Shown in pieces: positions 17,922 through 26,126 of a stretch of DNA of 64,000 bases (within the stretch, counting starts at the first letter, position 1; each line of letters opens with the position of its first letter). A program made the position numbers and the translations under genes. The notes under the pieces are model-generated. The model was not told the origin of the DNA, did no database searches, and saw nothing but the letters and a program-made list of their open reading frames with translations. Location: assembly GCA_023460395.1 (NCBI GenBank), contig JAEWQB010000010.1:310001-374000 (forward strand), read 5' to 3'. This DNA comes from Pseudomonadota bacterium (GTDB taxonomy: Bacteria > Desulfobacterota > Desulfovibrionia > Desulfovibrionales > Desulfovibrionaceae).

Positions 17922-18410
17922 TCAACTCTCGGGTTGCATGGATCGGCGCATGGCGACAGTGCCGGTCCGGGCAATCTCTTTGATGCCGAAGCGGGTTAGT
18001 AGTGCGATGATCGCCTCAATCTTGCCATGGTCGCCCGTGGCTTCTATGGTCAATTCGTTCATGCTCACATCTACTACCTTACACCGGAATATGTCGGCTA
18101 TGCGAAGGATTTCCGCTCTGCGGCTATCTTCCGCATACACCTTCATAAGCGCCATCTCCCGCTCTACGGCAGCGAGGTCCTGAAAGTCAACAACTTTAAT
18201 TACTGACACCAGCTTACGCAGTTGCTTGACGATCTGTTCAACAATCTGCTCATCGCCGCTGGTGGTGATAGTCATGAGTGACACCCCCTCTTCCAGCGTT
18301 GGGGCCACGTTCAGCGAATCGACGTTAAATCCGCGACCACTGAACAACCCTGAAACGCGAGAGAGCACACCGGGTTCATTTTCCACAAGTACCGACAGTA
18401 CGTGACGCAT
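17922..18410 (-). CDS. ilvN: Acetolactate synthase small (regulatory) subunit
   Basis: Regulatory partner of IlvB that confers valine sensitivity. At 162 aa it matches the IlvH/IlvN length. The N-terminal ACT domain is HVLSVLVENEPGVLSRVSGL FSGRGFN in two blocks. The C-terminal ALS_ss domain follows with DFQDLAAVEREMALMKVYA. Eleven bp separate it from ilvB, with GGAGG-like bases before the ATG. The order ilvB-ilvN-ilvC is the common bacterial arrangement. Confidence 0.94.
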   Translation of the reverse strand: MRHVLSVLVENEPGVLSRVSGLFSGRGFNVDSLNVAPTLEEGVSLMTITTSGDEQIVEQIVKQLRKLVSVIKVVDFQDLAAVEREMALMKVYAEDSRRAEILRIADIFRCKVVDVSMNELTIEATGDHGKIEAIIALLTRFGIKEIARTGTVAMRRSMQPES

Positions 18411-18421
18411 GGCCTGCCCTC

Positions 18422-20113
18422 CTACACCAGCAGCATTTCTTCAAGCGAGGCGCCGGCAGGCACCATGGGGTATACGTTTTCCTCCGCCTCCACACGTACG
18501 TCTATGACGCAGGTGTTGGGAGAGGCAAACGCCTCCGTGAATACGGGAACCAGTTGAGACTCTTCGGTAATGCGGTAGCCCGTGGCTCCATAGGCTTCCG
18601 CCAGCTTCACGAAGTCCGGCTGCGCATCCATGCAGGTATTGCAGTAGTTCTTCTTGTAGAAAAGCTCCTGCCACTGCCGGACCATGCCAAGGTACCCGTT
18701 GTTCAGAATGACTATTTTCACCGGAAGCCGGTTGCACACAGCGGTCATAAGCTCCTGACTATTCATCTGGATGGAGCCATCACCCGCCACGTCTATGACC
18801 AGCTTATCCGGGAAAGCCATCTGTGCGCCTATGGCGGCGGGCAGGCCGTATCCCATGGTGCCAAGCCCGCCGGAGGTCAGCAGCGTTCTTGGCTTACGGA
18901 ACTTATAGAACTGGGCGGCCCACATCTGGTTCTGGCCCACCTCGGTGGTGATGATGGCCTCGCCCTTGGTAAGCTCGAAAAGAGTTTCCACCACCTTCTG
19001 CGGCTTGAGCCTACCGTTGCGGATATAGGTGGGCGGCTGCGCCGTCCGCCATTCTTCCACCTGCCGAATCCATTCGGCATGATCCCCGCGCCAGTCCGTC
19101 TCCGCAAAACGCGAAGCGACAATATCCTGCATACCTGCGAGAGCCTGTCGACAGTCTCCCACCACGGGCACGTGCACCTCCACATTTTTACGGATGGAGG
19201 TAGGGTCTATGTCGATATGGATAATCTTGGCACCGGGGGCAAAGGTTGAGAGCTTGCCTGTGACCCGGTCGTCAAACCGGGCACCGGCGGCAATAATAAC
19301 ATCCGCATGGCTGATGGCCTTATTGGCGGCAAATGTGCCATGCATTCCCAACATGCCGAGCCACAGCGGATCGTCCGCGGGAAACGCGCCCAGCCCCATC
19401 AGGCTTCCCACCACGGGAATGCTCAACGTGCGGACCAACTCGCCCAGTTCCGCACTGGCGTTGGACGAAATAACTCCACCGCCCGCGAACACCAAGGGAC
19501 GCTTTGCTTGCAGAATATGCTCCACCGCGCGCCGCAACTGATTCAGATTGGGCCGGTAGGTGGGGTTGTAGCTGCGCATCTTAATGTCGTCGGGATAGCT
19601 GAACGCGCACATCTGGTTCTGCACGTCTTTGGGAATATCCACAAGCACGGGGCCCGGTCTCCCGGAACGGGCCAGATAAAAGGCCTCCTTTATGGTGGAG
19701 GCCAGTTTGGTCACATCCTTCACCAGATAATTGTGCTTGGTGCACGGTCTGGTGATGCCGACAATATCCACCTCTTGAAAGGCGTCATTTCCTATAAGTG
19801 GAGTGGGAACCTGTCCCGTCAGAACAACCATGGGAATGGAATCGCAATATGCCGTGGCAATGCCGGTAACGGTGTTGGTCGCACCGGGCCCCGATGTGAC
19901 AAGACACACCCCGACTTTGCCGGACGCACGCGCATAGCCATCCGCAGCATGGACCGCCCCTTGTTCGTGCCGAACAAGCACGTGGCGGAGATTCTCGTGC
20001 CTTGGCAGTTCGTCGTAAATGTCCAGCACCGCCCCGCCGGGGTAGCCGAAGATGACATCCACGCCTTCACAGGCAAGACACTCCAAAAGGATCCTGGCCC
20101 CACTAAGTTCCAT
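18422..20113 (-). CDS. ilvB: Acetolactate synthase large (catalytic) subunit
   Basis: ThDP- and FAD-dependent enzyme joining two pyruvates, or pyruvate and 2-oxobutyrate. It is 563 aa, normal for the family. The N-terminal ThDP domain begins MELSGARILLECLACEGVDV IFGYPGGAVLDIYDEL, with the catalytic Glu in VRHEQGAVHAADGYARASGK. The FAD-linked centre has GARFDDRVTGKL. The C-terminal ThDP-binding motif is GDGSIQMNSQELMTAV followed by NNGYLGMVRQWQ. GGAGG precedes the ATG and overlaps the end of the upstream ydcH-like gene, whose stop abuts the ilvB start. Confidence 0.96.
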   Translation of the reverse strand: MELSGARILLECLACEGVDVIFGYPGGAVLDIYDELPRHENLRHVLVRHEQGAVHAADGYARASGKVGVCLVTSGPGATNTVTGIATAYCDSIPMVVLTGQVPTPLIGNDAFQEVDIVGITRPCTKHNYLVKDVTKLASTIKEAFYLARSGRPGPVLVDIPKDVQNQMCAFSYPDDIKMRSYNPTYRPNLNQLRRAVEHILQAKRPLVFAGGGVISSNASAELGELVRTLSIPVVGSLMGLGAFPADDPLWLGMLGMHGTFAANKAISHADVIIAAGARFDDRVTGKLSTFAPGAKIIHIDIDPTSIRKNVEVHVPVVGDCRQALAGMQDIVASRFAETDWRGDHAEWIRQVEEWRTAQPPTYIRNGRLKPQKVVETLFELTKGEAIITTEVGQNQMWAAQFYKFRKPRTLLTSGGLGTMGYGLPAAIGAQMAFPDKLVIDVAGDGSIQMNSQELMTAVCNRLPVKIVILNNGYLGMVRQWQELFYKKNYCNTCMDAQPDFVKLAEAYGATGYRITEESQLVPVFTEAFASPNTCVIDVRVEAEENVYPMVPAGASLEEMLLV

Positions 20114-20344
20114 CTAACCCTCCGAAACGCGGTACCGGTCCAATATGCTCAGGAGCCGGGTCTTTCCGTCCAGTTTCTGTTTCTTCAGCTCTTTCAAGGT
20201 CACCTCTTCGGAAGGGGTGCGGGCTATTTTACGTTCAAGCTTTTCCAGCTGTTTTTTGAAGAGGACGTGCCCCTCCCAAAGGGTTTTCAGTTCGGTGTCC
20301 TTGGGAAGATACTTTTCAAGCAGCTCAATGTCTCGTGCTTCCAT
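20114..20344 (-). CDS. YdcH/DUF465-family small coiled-coil protein
   Basis: A 76-aa helical, Lys/Glu-rich protein. The LWEGHVLFKKQLEKLERKIA and EVTLKELKKQKLDGKTRLLS segments follow the pattern of the DUF465 (YdcH) family, small proteins of unknown role. Its stop is immediately before the ilvB start and it contains the ilvB ribosome site, so the two are coupled. Whether it acts with acetolactate synthase is unknown; the link may be only positional. The start ATG has GGAGAGAG-like purines upstream. Confidence 0.8.
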   Translation of the reverse strand: MEARDIELLEKYLPKDTELKTLWEGHVLFKKQLEKLERKIARTPSEEVTLKELKKQKLDGKTRLLSILDRYRVSEG

Positions 20345-20368
20345 AAGTCTCTCTCCTTCCTTTGGAGG

Positions 20369-20677
20369 TTATTCAGCACAGTCTGTGTTGAGCAATGCCC
20401 ACACGGGTTCCTCTGCTGATTCTATCCGAATTGTCTTCTGACGGCTGGCGTGCCCCGCCACCAAAGAGAGGCGGTTGGGCCGCAGGGAAAGCTGTTTTGC
20501 CACGTACTCCAAAAGGGCCTTGTTTGCCTTGTTATCTACAGCCGGGGCATTGAGACGAATTTTCAAGCGTCCCTGATGCTCCCCAACCAACTCACTCCGC
20601 TTTGCTCCGGGTTGCACCCATACGCGCAATACAAACGTACCGTCCCCCGCAGGGAAAACATACACCGGCACCGCCAT
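20369..20677 (-). CDS. DUF167/YggU-family protein
   Basis: A 102-aa member of the small YggU family, whose function is not known. The conserved core is LRVWVQPGAKRSELVGEHQG, RLKIRLNAPAVDNKANKALL and LVAGHASRQKTIRI, which match the family's KV-x-P-x-A-(K/S)-x-(N/D) and PPVDGKAN-type motifs (here APAVDNKAN). It lies 2 bp after the divIVA-like gene and 24 bp before the ydcH-like gene. The yggT-divIVA-yggU neighbourhood is common in many bacteria next to cell-division or proline synthesis genes. Confidence 0.88.
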   Translation of the reverse strand: MAVPVYVFPAGDGTFVLRVWVQPGAKRSELVGEHQGRLKIRLNAPAVDNKANKALLEYVAKQLSLRPNRLSLVAGHASRQKTIRIESAEEPVWALLNTDCAE

Positions 20678-20679
20678 GT

Positions 20680-21186
20680 CTACACATTGCCGGTTTTAAG
20701 ATAGGCCACCTTTTTTTCCATGACCTCCAGTTCATCTGCCTCTTTCTTGCTCATATCCAGCAATTGCTGATGGGCATCGATAACAGCCTGAACTTTCATC
20801 TCAAACTGAGCGCGCAGTTTCCGTGACGAAGCAATCTCTTCCTGCACTTTGGCAAGACGCTGATGCCCCTGATTAATCAAATTTTCCGCTTTACCGTAGG
20901 CCGCATCGATAATGAGCTGGGCCTCACGTTGCGCGGTGGCTTTCAAATCGTCCGTCACACGCTGCGCGGTGAGTAATGTGTCGCGGAGCGTATTCTCACG
21001 TTCTTTAAAATCGCGAACCCGGCTTTCCAGTTCCGCGACCCGCGTCTCCAACCGGGTGCGTTCTTCGCTCAGCGTGCCGATGGTGTCGGCCACGTCCTGC
21101 ATGCAGCGGTCCACCTCGTGGACATCGTACCCGCGTAAGGAACGGGAAAACCGCTGGTTCAGAATATCAATACGGCTGACAGACAT
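20680..21186 (-). CDS. DivIVA-domain protein
   Basis: A 168-aa coiled-coil protein. The N-terminal DivIVA lipid-binding segment is visible as ILNQRFSRSLRGYDVHEVDR (~8-27), followed by continuous heptad-rich helix to the end. In Gram-positives DivIVA marks poles and septa. In this group the role is not established, but the yggT and yggU neighbours fit a cell-envelope function. It starts 11 bp after yggT. Length is shorter than Bacillus GpsB/DivIVA average but complete for the proteobacterial form. Confidence 0.88.
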   Translation of the reverse strand: MSVSRIDILNQRFSRSLRGYDVHEVDRCMQDVADTIGTLSEERTRLETRVAELESRVRDFKERENTLRDTLLTAQRVTDDLKATAQREAQLIIDAAYGKAENLINQGHQRLAKVQEEIASSRKLRAQFEMKVQAVIDAHQQLLDMSKKEADELEVMEKKVAYLKTGNV

Positions 21187-21197
21187 GGCCTACCCCC

Positions 21198-21500
21198 TTA
21201 GAAAGAACCAGCGAGTTGGTAAAGCGAACGAACAACAAACATTTTGATGAATTGGATGGCGAGTAACAGAACCACGGGAGAGAGGTCCAGCCCGCTTATA
21301 TACGTAAAGGGCAACCATTTGCGAATCCGGTAAAACACAGGTTCCGTAAGGTTACGAATGATTCTGACAACGGGATTATACGGGTCCGGGTTGACCCACG
21401 AAAGTACCGCCGCGATGATGATTATCCAGAAATAGAGCGAAAGAACCGCATCTAGTATCCCCGCGATACCCAAAAGGAAATTTCCAGCAAGTAAATCCAT
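21198..21500 (-). CDS. YggT-family membrane protein
   Basis: About 100 aa with two hydrophobic spans (LLGIAGILDAVLSLYFWIII and a C-terminal LDLSPVVLLLAIQFIKMFVV). It has the YggT signature WVNPDPYNPVVRIIRNLTEP followed by VFYRIRKWLP. I chose the ATG at 21500 because GGAGG precedes it by 5 nt; the frame is open to 21542. The family is linked to osmotic tolerance and envelope organisation. It heads the yggT-divIVA-yggU run. Confidence 0.88.
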   Translation of the reverse strand: MDLLAGNFLLGIAGILDAVLSLYFWIIIIAAVLSWVNPDPYNPVVRIIRNLTEPVFYRIRKWLPFTYISGLDLSPVVLLLAIQFIKMFVVRSLYQLAGSF

Positions 21501-21666
21501 GCCACCTCCGAAAAGGGCGAATAGAATATGTTCGTTGTTCACGATCCCGCGTGAATGTGGAAGTCTCCTCTTAGCGGATATCTTTCCACCTCTCGCACAC
21601 CTAAATCAAGCAAAAAAATGCGCCGTTCCGCTTTTCTCCACCGCAACAAATGTCCAAACGCGTGCT

Positions 21667-22335
21667 TTAAGGATGGCCCTTCCACTGGAGAATAGCTTGG
21701 CGCAGACTCCAAAAATCTGGAATGTGCCTATCCGCTGCGAGTGTCTCATTTTTAAAGGCCCAAAAGGGAACACCCGCCCCCTGCGCCGCCCCTTGGTCCG
21801 CCGTGGAATCGCCGATAAATGCAATCTGGCCCGGCTTTGCTCCCCACGCTTCCAAAATGCGAAAGGCGCCTTCTGGATGCGGCTTGCCCCGGACCACCGC
21901 GGCAGTGATGACCGGGAAAAAGTAAGAAGTCATGCCCCACCTGTCCAACGTAAGTTCCATAGTGTTGGTTCTATTGGTGTACACAGCCATCCGTATATGC
22001 AAGGTCTGCAAGGTGGCCAACAATTCCATAAGTCCCGGCTCCGGGCGCATTAGCGGCATAATCTCCGCCACGTAGTCCACTGACTTGCGCACGATCGGAA
22101 TCTCCGCCCAGCGGGAACGGGGAATAATGTACTCTAGTGAAGCCTGCACCGTGGCAAAATGGACAAAGTCCTCCTGCGCCGGAGCCATGGGAGGAAGCCC
22201 CATTCTTTCCAAAATGAGATTATAAAACCGGATATTGCAATCGCGGGTGTCAAACATGACACCGTCACAATCGAAAGCAAGACCAATAAGGCCGTCCGGG
22301 AAACCTTCCGCGAGAGTTTGTGGGGTCACATACAC
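21667..22335 (-). CDS. HAD-superfamily phosphatase, phosphoglycolate-phosphatase type
   Basis: 222 aa. The nucleophile motif is LAFDCDGVMFDTRD (~18-31, DxD), motif II VYTNRTN with T/S, and motif III-IV GKPHPEGAFRILEAW plus IAFIGDSTADQGAAQGAGVP. The cap is of the C1 type inserted after motif I. The substrate is not predictable; Gph-like sugar phosphatases are the closest pattern. The start appears to be GTG. It is 58 bp downstream of the unknown 309-aa gene and may be the last gene of that reverse operon. Confidence 0.85.
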   Translation of the reverse strand: MYVTPQTLAEGFPDGLIGLAFDCDGVMFDTRDCNIRFYNLILERMGLPPMAPAQEDFVHFATVQASLEYIIPRSRWAEIPIVRKSVDYVAEIMPLMRPEPGLMELLATLQTLHIRMAVYTNRTNTMELTLDRWGMTSYFFPVITAAVVRGKPHPEGAFRILEAWGAKPGQIAFIGDSTADQGAAQGAGVPFWAFKNETLAADRHIPDFWSLRQAILQWKGHP

Positions 22336-22393
22336 GAATCACGTTCTCCTTGCGCCGCCAGCACTCGCACAGGAGGAGCGGCTAACGCTTGTA

Positions 22394-23323
22394 CTACCGG
22401 GTTTCGCGCGATTTACACAACAAGAGTGACAATTCCCTGTCCAGCCACGGACGGTCCGCCGGGCAACGCGTGTGACCGAGCAGCTTCCATGCCGGTACAC
22501 GACACAGACCATACACGGCGGAAGCGGGTGACAACGCTGCAAGCAAGTCCGCATCGGGAGGCACAGGGGCCACACACTCCGTGGCTGCCGCGACGATGAG
22601 AGGATGTTCCGTTAAAAACGAGGCTTCGGGCGGAGCAAACCGCAAAAGAGCATCTACCACGGTACGCCATGCCATCAAGCCCGCGTCCGCCGCCTCTTCG
22701 GATTGTCCGGAGGAAAGTGACGAATTGACTCCGCGCAAGCCGGAAGGCTCTGCCAATTCCGCCAGTTCATCGTCCTCGTCCACCCCCATCACCCCGCGAA
22801 AGGCGGAAGCGGTTTGGGCATATGCAGCGTGCAGCGCATGAAGTTCCTGCAATCGGGATTCCAGTTCCCACGCCAGAATCAGGGTTTTCTGCGCCGCTAA
22901 TGCGGACTGTCCGTCCGTATCTTCTGCGCCAGAGCTTACCTCTGAGGGGATTGGTAGATGTTCCGTATCCGCCACGAAGCGATCCAGATCCGCCATTTCA
23001 GCATGTAACGACGCGGATTCTCTAGCCGCAGTGTCCTCTGGTTGCAGTGCCAGCGTTATCATATCGCGCGGGTGCCGGAACTGCGCTCCCATGGCGAGCA
23101 TCTCTTCAAGACACGCACGCGCCTGCGACGGCGCAAGGGGCAGCGATTCCGGCACGTAACTTTCCGGCCCTGTCGTGCCGGGAAGGCCGGGGGCAAGAAA
23201 CCGCACACCACCGGGCAGCCCCTCCGCAAGCCGGGCCTGAAGTCCCGGTACGTGCAAAATAAGCCGTGCTTCGGCGCCACCCCGGACACACTGCTGCATT
23301 CCGCCGGATTTGTTTTCTTCCAT
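22394..23323 (-). CDS. Protein of unknown function (309 aa)
   Basis: Unrecognised, acidic and Ala/Leu/Glu-rich, predicted mainly helical, with no signal peptide or membrane span. The ATG (MEENKSGG) has GGAG 8 nt upstream, and codon use resembles neighbours. Features include PGGVRFLAPGLPGTTGPESY near residue 36 and a C-terminal segment with two cysteines. It lies between the 179-aa Cys-rich gene and the HAD gene in the same direction, so it probably belongs to the flavoprotein-rhodanese operon. A 7-bp stem hairpin (23341-23360) sits just upstream. Confidence 0.7.
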   Translation of the reverse strand: MEENKSGGMQQCVRGGAEARLILHVPGLQARLAEGLPGGVRFLAPGLPGTTGPESYVPESLPLAPSQARACLEEMLAMGAQFRHPRDMITLALQPEDTAARESASLHAEMADLDRFVADTEHLPIPSEVSSGAEDTDGQSALAAQKTLILAWELESRLQELHALHAAYAQTASAFRGVMGVDEDDELAELAEPSGLRGVNSSLSSGQSEEAADAGLMAWRTVVDALLRFAPPEASFLTEHPLIVAAATECVAPVPPDADLLAALSPASAVYGLCRVPAWKLLGHTRCPADRPWLDRELSLLLCKSRETR

Positions 23324-23340
23324 ATACTATACTCCATCGG

Positions 23341-23360
23341 GGCGGGATACTTCTCCCGCC
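23341..23360 (-). other. Intercistronic hairpin
   Basis: GGCGGGA / TCCCGCC with a 6-nt loop between two genes of the reverse operon. It lacks a T-tract, so it is more likely an mRNA-stability element than a terminator. Confidence 0.4.
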
Positions 23361-23374
23361 AGCGCGTTCTTCCG

Positions 23375-23914
23375 TTACCGCTGCCTAGTTGGCTCCGTGC
23401 TTTCCGGCAGTTTGGAAGTGCGAGAGCGGAAACGGGAACAAACGCCCTCACACGGTGGCATGCGCAGGACGCAAGAGGCGTCCAGTGCGAACCGGCAATC
23501 CATGCCGCCGGACATATTTCCACGCAAGGCAAGAATTCTATCCGCAGACTCTTCAGGCCCGCAGGCTTCCGAGTCCGGCGAACAGCCCGCACAGTGGGGA
23601 CAGCCACCGGTCCGGGGAGCATGATTCGTGCACAGGGAACCGGGAGGCGGCATTTCCGCGCTTCGGGATTCCCATAACCCCGCCACCGCTTCCGAGGACA
23701 GAGAAAACCGCTCCGCCTGTTCCAGCAACGTATCAAACGCCGCCAAATACCGCGACAACTCCGGGCAACGCCAGTCAGAAGACGCACCGGGATTCAGCCA
23801 CTCTTCATATAGGCAATGCCCCACGGCGTATAGCGCACAATGCACACCGGGCATACGCACCACCCGTTGACTCGATGCTTTTCCCTGTGCGTCTCCTGAA
23901 CACGGGCGACTCAT
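23375..23914 (-). CDS. Cysteine-rich protein of unknown function
   Basis: 179 aa. A helical N-terminal part (CALYAVGHCLYEEWLNPGAS) is followed by a Cys cluster, CTNHAPRTGGCPHCAGC, then further Cys at DCRFALDASCVLRMPPCEGV C. The spacing (CxxCxxC plus distant Cys) suggests metal or Fe-S binding; this is inference. The start ATG overlaps the stop of the flavoprotein gene (ATGA). It is placed with a rhodanese-like flavoprotein, which is compatible with a sulfur or redox role. Family not recognised. Confidence 0.7.
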   Translation of the reverse strand: MSRPCSGDAQGKASSQRVVRMPGVHCALYAVGHCLYEEWLNPGASSDWRCPELSRYLAAFDTLLEQAERFSLSSEAVAGLWESRSAEMPPPGSLCTNHAPRTGGCPHCAGCSPDSEACGPEESADRILALRGNMSGGMDCRFALDASCVLRMPPCEGVCSRFRSRTSKLPESTEPTRQR

Positions 23915-25596
23915 CCCTTTACGACCTCATGAGGCCACAATGCCATCCCGCCATCCAGCACATACAGTTCCGTCGCCCCCAGTCCGTATAACTGACAGGC
24001 GGCTGAAAAAGCATCGTCCGAGCCTCTCCCCACAAGAACAATGGGGGTAAAACGCGGCACTTCATCCTGCAACCGTTTTTTCAGTTGCGGGTACGGGATA
24101 TTATATGCGTCTTCAATATGCCCTGCCCGCCATGCCACGGAATCCCGCAGGTCCAGAATAAAAAAGCTGGCTCCGGCCTCCCGCGAGGCGAGAAGCTCGT
24201 CCGCTGAGATACCATAAAAGCGGTTGAGCAGCTTATTGGACAGCATGGAGGCCGCCCGGCGCAATAGTTCCGCTCCGCCGCCCGCCAGTTGCAGTGTGGC
24301 CAGCCGGTCCACAGTCAGGTTCCCTCCGGCAGAAAGGGCGGCGACAACGGGGTTGATCGCACTTTCCAGCCATCCGTTCCCCGCAGTTCCCACGGCCTGT
24401 ATGCCCAGCACCAGATGCGAAGCCTTGTCACACAGCAGTTTCAAGGCTATCGGAGAATCTTCTCCTTTTATACCATGCGGCACTGCGGATAACAGCGAAA
24501 ATTCCGGCTCATGGCCCGCCCGCGAGGCCTCTTCGGCTGTCAGCCCCGCGCTCACCGCGACAAGGCCCGATGCCTCCATTTGCCGCAGCCCCACCGTCTC
24601 AGCTCCGCCATCCGCTTGCAACACGGCGATGCCCGCAGAGTCCGCGAGGGAGCTTGCCACCACTCGAGCCGAAGCCAGCACTGCGGCGTCTTCGCTTGCG
24701 CCCATACCCGGAGCGGGATGCCCTGCTATTTCACTACGGGGTACAGCAACCCCGGAACCGATAATATACAGGCCTTCCACCCCGGTACGGAACTGCGCGT
24801 CCACGGCTATGCAGCCCTGCGCATCTAGCTCCACACCCTCTTCCGCGATAACCGGGTGAAGCGCCCGCAGGGGATCCGTCCAGAAGAAAACGTCGCCTTC
24901 GACCATGCCAGCATTTTCCCCGCCCCCCTGAAGTCCTTTCAGAGAGCCGTCTTCTGACAACACGGCAGACAACGCGTCTGCCCCTGCCACACCGCAGGCT
25001 GCGGACCAGTCTACAATTTCCACGCTCCCGTGCGCACATTCTGTCACCCGGCGTGCCCACACACGCCACATATCGGCATCCAGCCCGTCATCAGAAGTGC
25101 GCAGCCACGTAACGGCAAAGCCGGAATCTTGCAGCGGTGCCAGCAGCGCGGCGGCATGCCGCCCCCCGACAACCACCACTTTTTCCGGCGCGCGCTCCGC
25201 AAGCCATGCATCCAGCGCGGCCCCCTCATCAACGGGCCATGGAACAACATTGTCCGCCGCCCGCAGCGTGCGGGGAATGCGGGGTTCCGCACCGACCTCC
25301 AGCACAAGCTGATTAAAACGTATTTGCAGCATTCCGCGCGGAGCGTGAACTGTGACCTGCTTGCCAGTAAAATCCAGTTCCACTTCCTCTGCCGGAATAA
25401 TCCCCACCTGCCGGGCCTCAATCAATGCGGAAGAAACTCGGCGCGAGGCGGACAAGCGGGCAAAAGGCCCATCGCCTTTACCCGTTTCCACTTCGGGGAT
25501 AATCCAATTAACCTCCACTTCCGGCGCAAGGCGCTTCACCCTAGCTGCCACTTTGGCGCTCGCCGCCCCGGAACCGACCACAACTATGCGCTGCAT
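23911..25596 (-). CDS. FAD-dependent pyridine nucleotide-disulfide oxidoreductase fused to a rhodanese-like domain
   Basis: 561 aa. The N-terminal FAD motif is MQRIVVVGSGAASAKVAARV, and a second nucleotide fold is VVVVGGRHAAAL (~140). The FAD-site motif near 265-290 reads GVEGLYIIGSGVAVPRS, and the C-terminal dimer domain is ~330-450. Residues ~465-560 are a rhodanese domain (ILDLRDSVAWRAGHIEDAYN). The layout resembles CoA-disulfide reductase-rhodanese fusions. However, the redox Cys expected near residue 43 is absent, and the rhodanese loop reads VLVGRGSDDAF with no catalytic Cys. Sulfur transfer is thus doubtful; it may be a regulatory or binding domain. It heads the reverse operon and is divergent from tatA. 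Confidence 0.85.
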   Translation of the reverse strand: MQRIVVVGSGAASAKVAARVKRLAPEVEVNWIIPEVETGKGDGPFARLSASRRVSSALIEARQVGIIPAEEVELDFTGKQVTVHAPRGMLQIRFNQLVLEVGAEPRIPRTLRAADNVVPWPVDEGAALDAWLAERAPEKVVVVGGRHAAALLAPLQDSGFAVTWLRTSDDGLDADMWRVWARRVTECAHGSVEIVDWSAACGVAGADALSAVLSEDGSLKGLQGGGENAGMVEGDVFFWTDPLRALHPVIAEEGVELDAQGCIAVDAQFRTGVEGLYIIGSGVAVPRSEIAGHPAPGMGASEDAAVLASARVVASSLADSAGIAVLQADGGAETVGLRQMEASGLVAVSAGLTAEEASRAGHEPEFSLLSAVPHGIKGEDSPIALKLLCDKASHLVLGIQAVGTAGNGWLESAINPVVAALSAGGNLTVDRLATLQLAGGGAELLRRAASMLSNKLLNRFYGISADELLASREAGASFFILDLRDSVAWRAGHIEDAYNIPYPQLKKRLQDEVPRFTPIVLVGRGSDDAFSAACQLYGLGATELYVLDGGMALWPHEVVKG

Positions 25597-25779
25597 TGTT
25601 ACCTTCCTCTTCCAGATTCCCTAATGATTCTATGGACTGCATTTAGTGTATCGCAATCCCTCACATCATGCAATTACAGATAGTTAGCCAATAGGTTTTC
25701 CCATTTGAATCCGTAGTTTTCCTTGACCAAAACCGTATACAAGAGTATAGCCACCCTCAATATCCCTTGGAGGCTACGT

Positions 25780-25968
25780 ATGTTCGGATTAGGTATGCAA
25801 GAAGTTTTGGTCATCCTCGTTGTCGTACTGCTGGTTTTCGGTGCCAACAAACTGCCTGAAATCGGCGGAGGCTTGGGACGCGCCATTAAAAATTTCAAGA
25901 AGGCCACCACCGAACCTGATGAAATTGATGTGACGCCCTCTTCCAAAAAAAAGGATGACGACGCCTAG
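25780..25968 (+). CDS. tatA: Twin-arginine translocase subunit TatA/E
   Basis: 62 aa, the short TatA/TatE type. It has the N-terminal membrane anchor MFGLGMQEVLVILVVVLLVF, the hinge FGANKLPEIGGGLGRAIKNF with the amphipathic helix, and an acidic-to-Lys tail (SSKKKDDDA). GGAGG sits 6 nt before the chosen ATG at 25780. It stands alone; tatB and tatC are not nearby. Confidence 0.94.
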   Translation: MFGLGMQEVLVILVVVLLVFGANKLPEIGGGLGRAIKNFKKATTEPDEIDVTPSSKKKDDDA

Positions 25969-26057
25969 CGCCCCCGTGGACGGTTGCGGAGACGTGCTGT
26001 CTCTCCGGTCAGCCCGACCGCAATGCTCCTCTTTGCCTCTTTGGCATCCGCCATGTG

Positions 26058-26091
26058 AAAAAACGCCGACAGAAGGTCACTTCTGTCGGCG
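26058..26091 (-). terminator. Terminator of the reverse secreted-protein gene
   Basis: CGCCGACAGAAG / CTTCTGTCGGCG with a 4-nt loop and six T on the minus strand. It may also stop tatA transcripts from the other side, though the forward T-tract is poor. Confidence 0.85.
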
Positions 26092-26126
26092 TCTTCATAT
26101 TCACATACCTGCATGCTCTAGAATAC

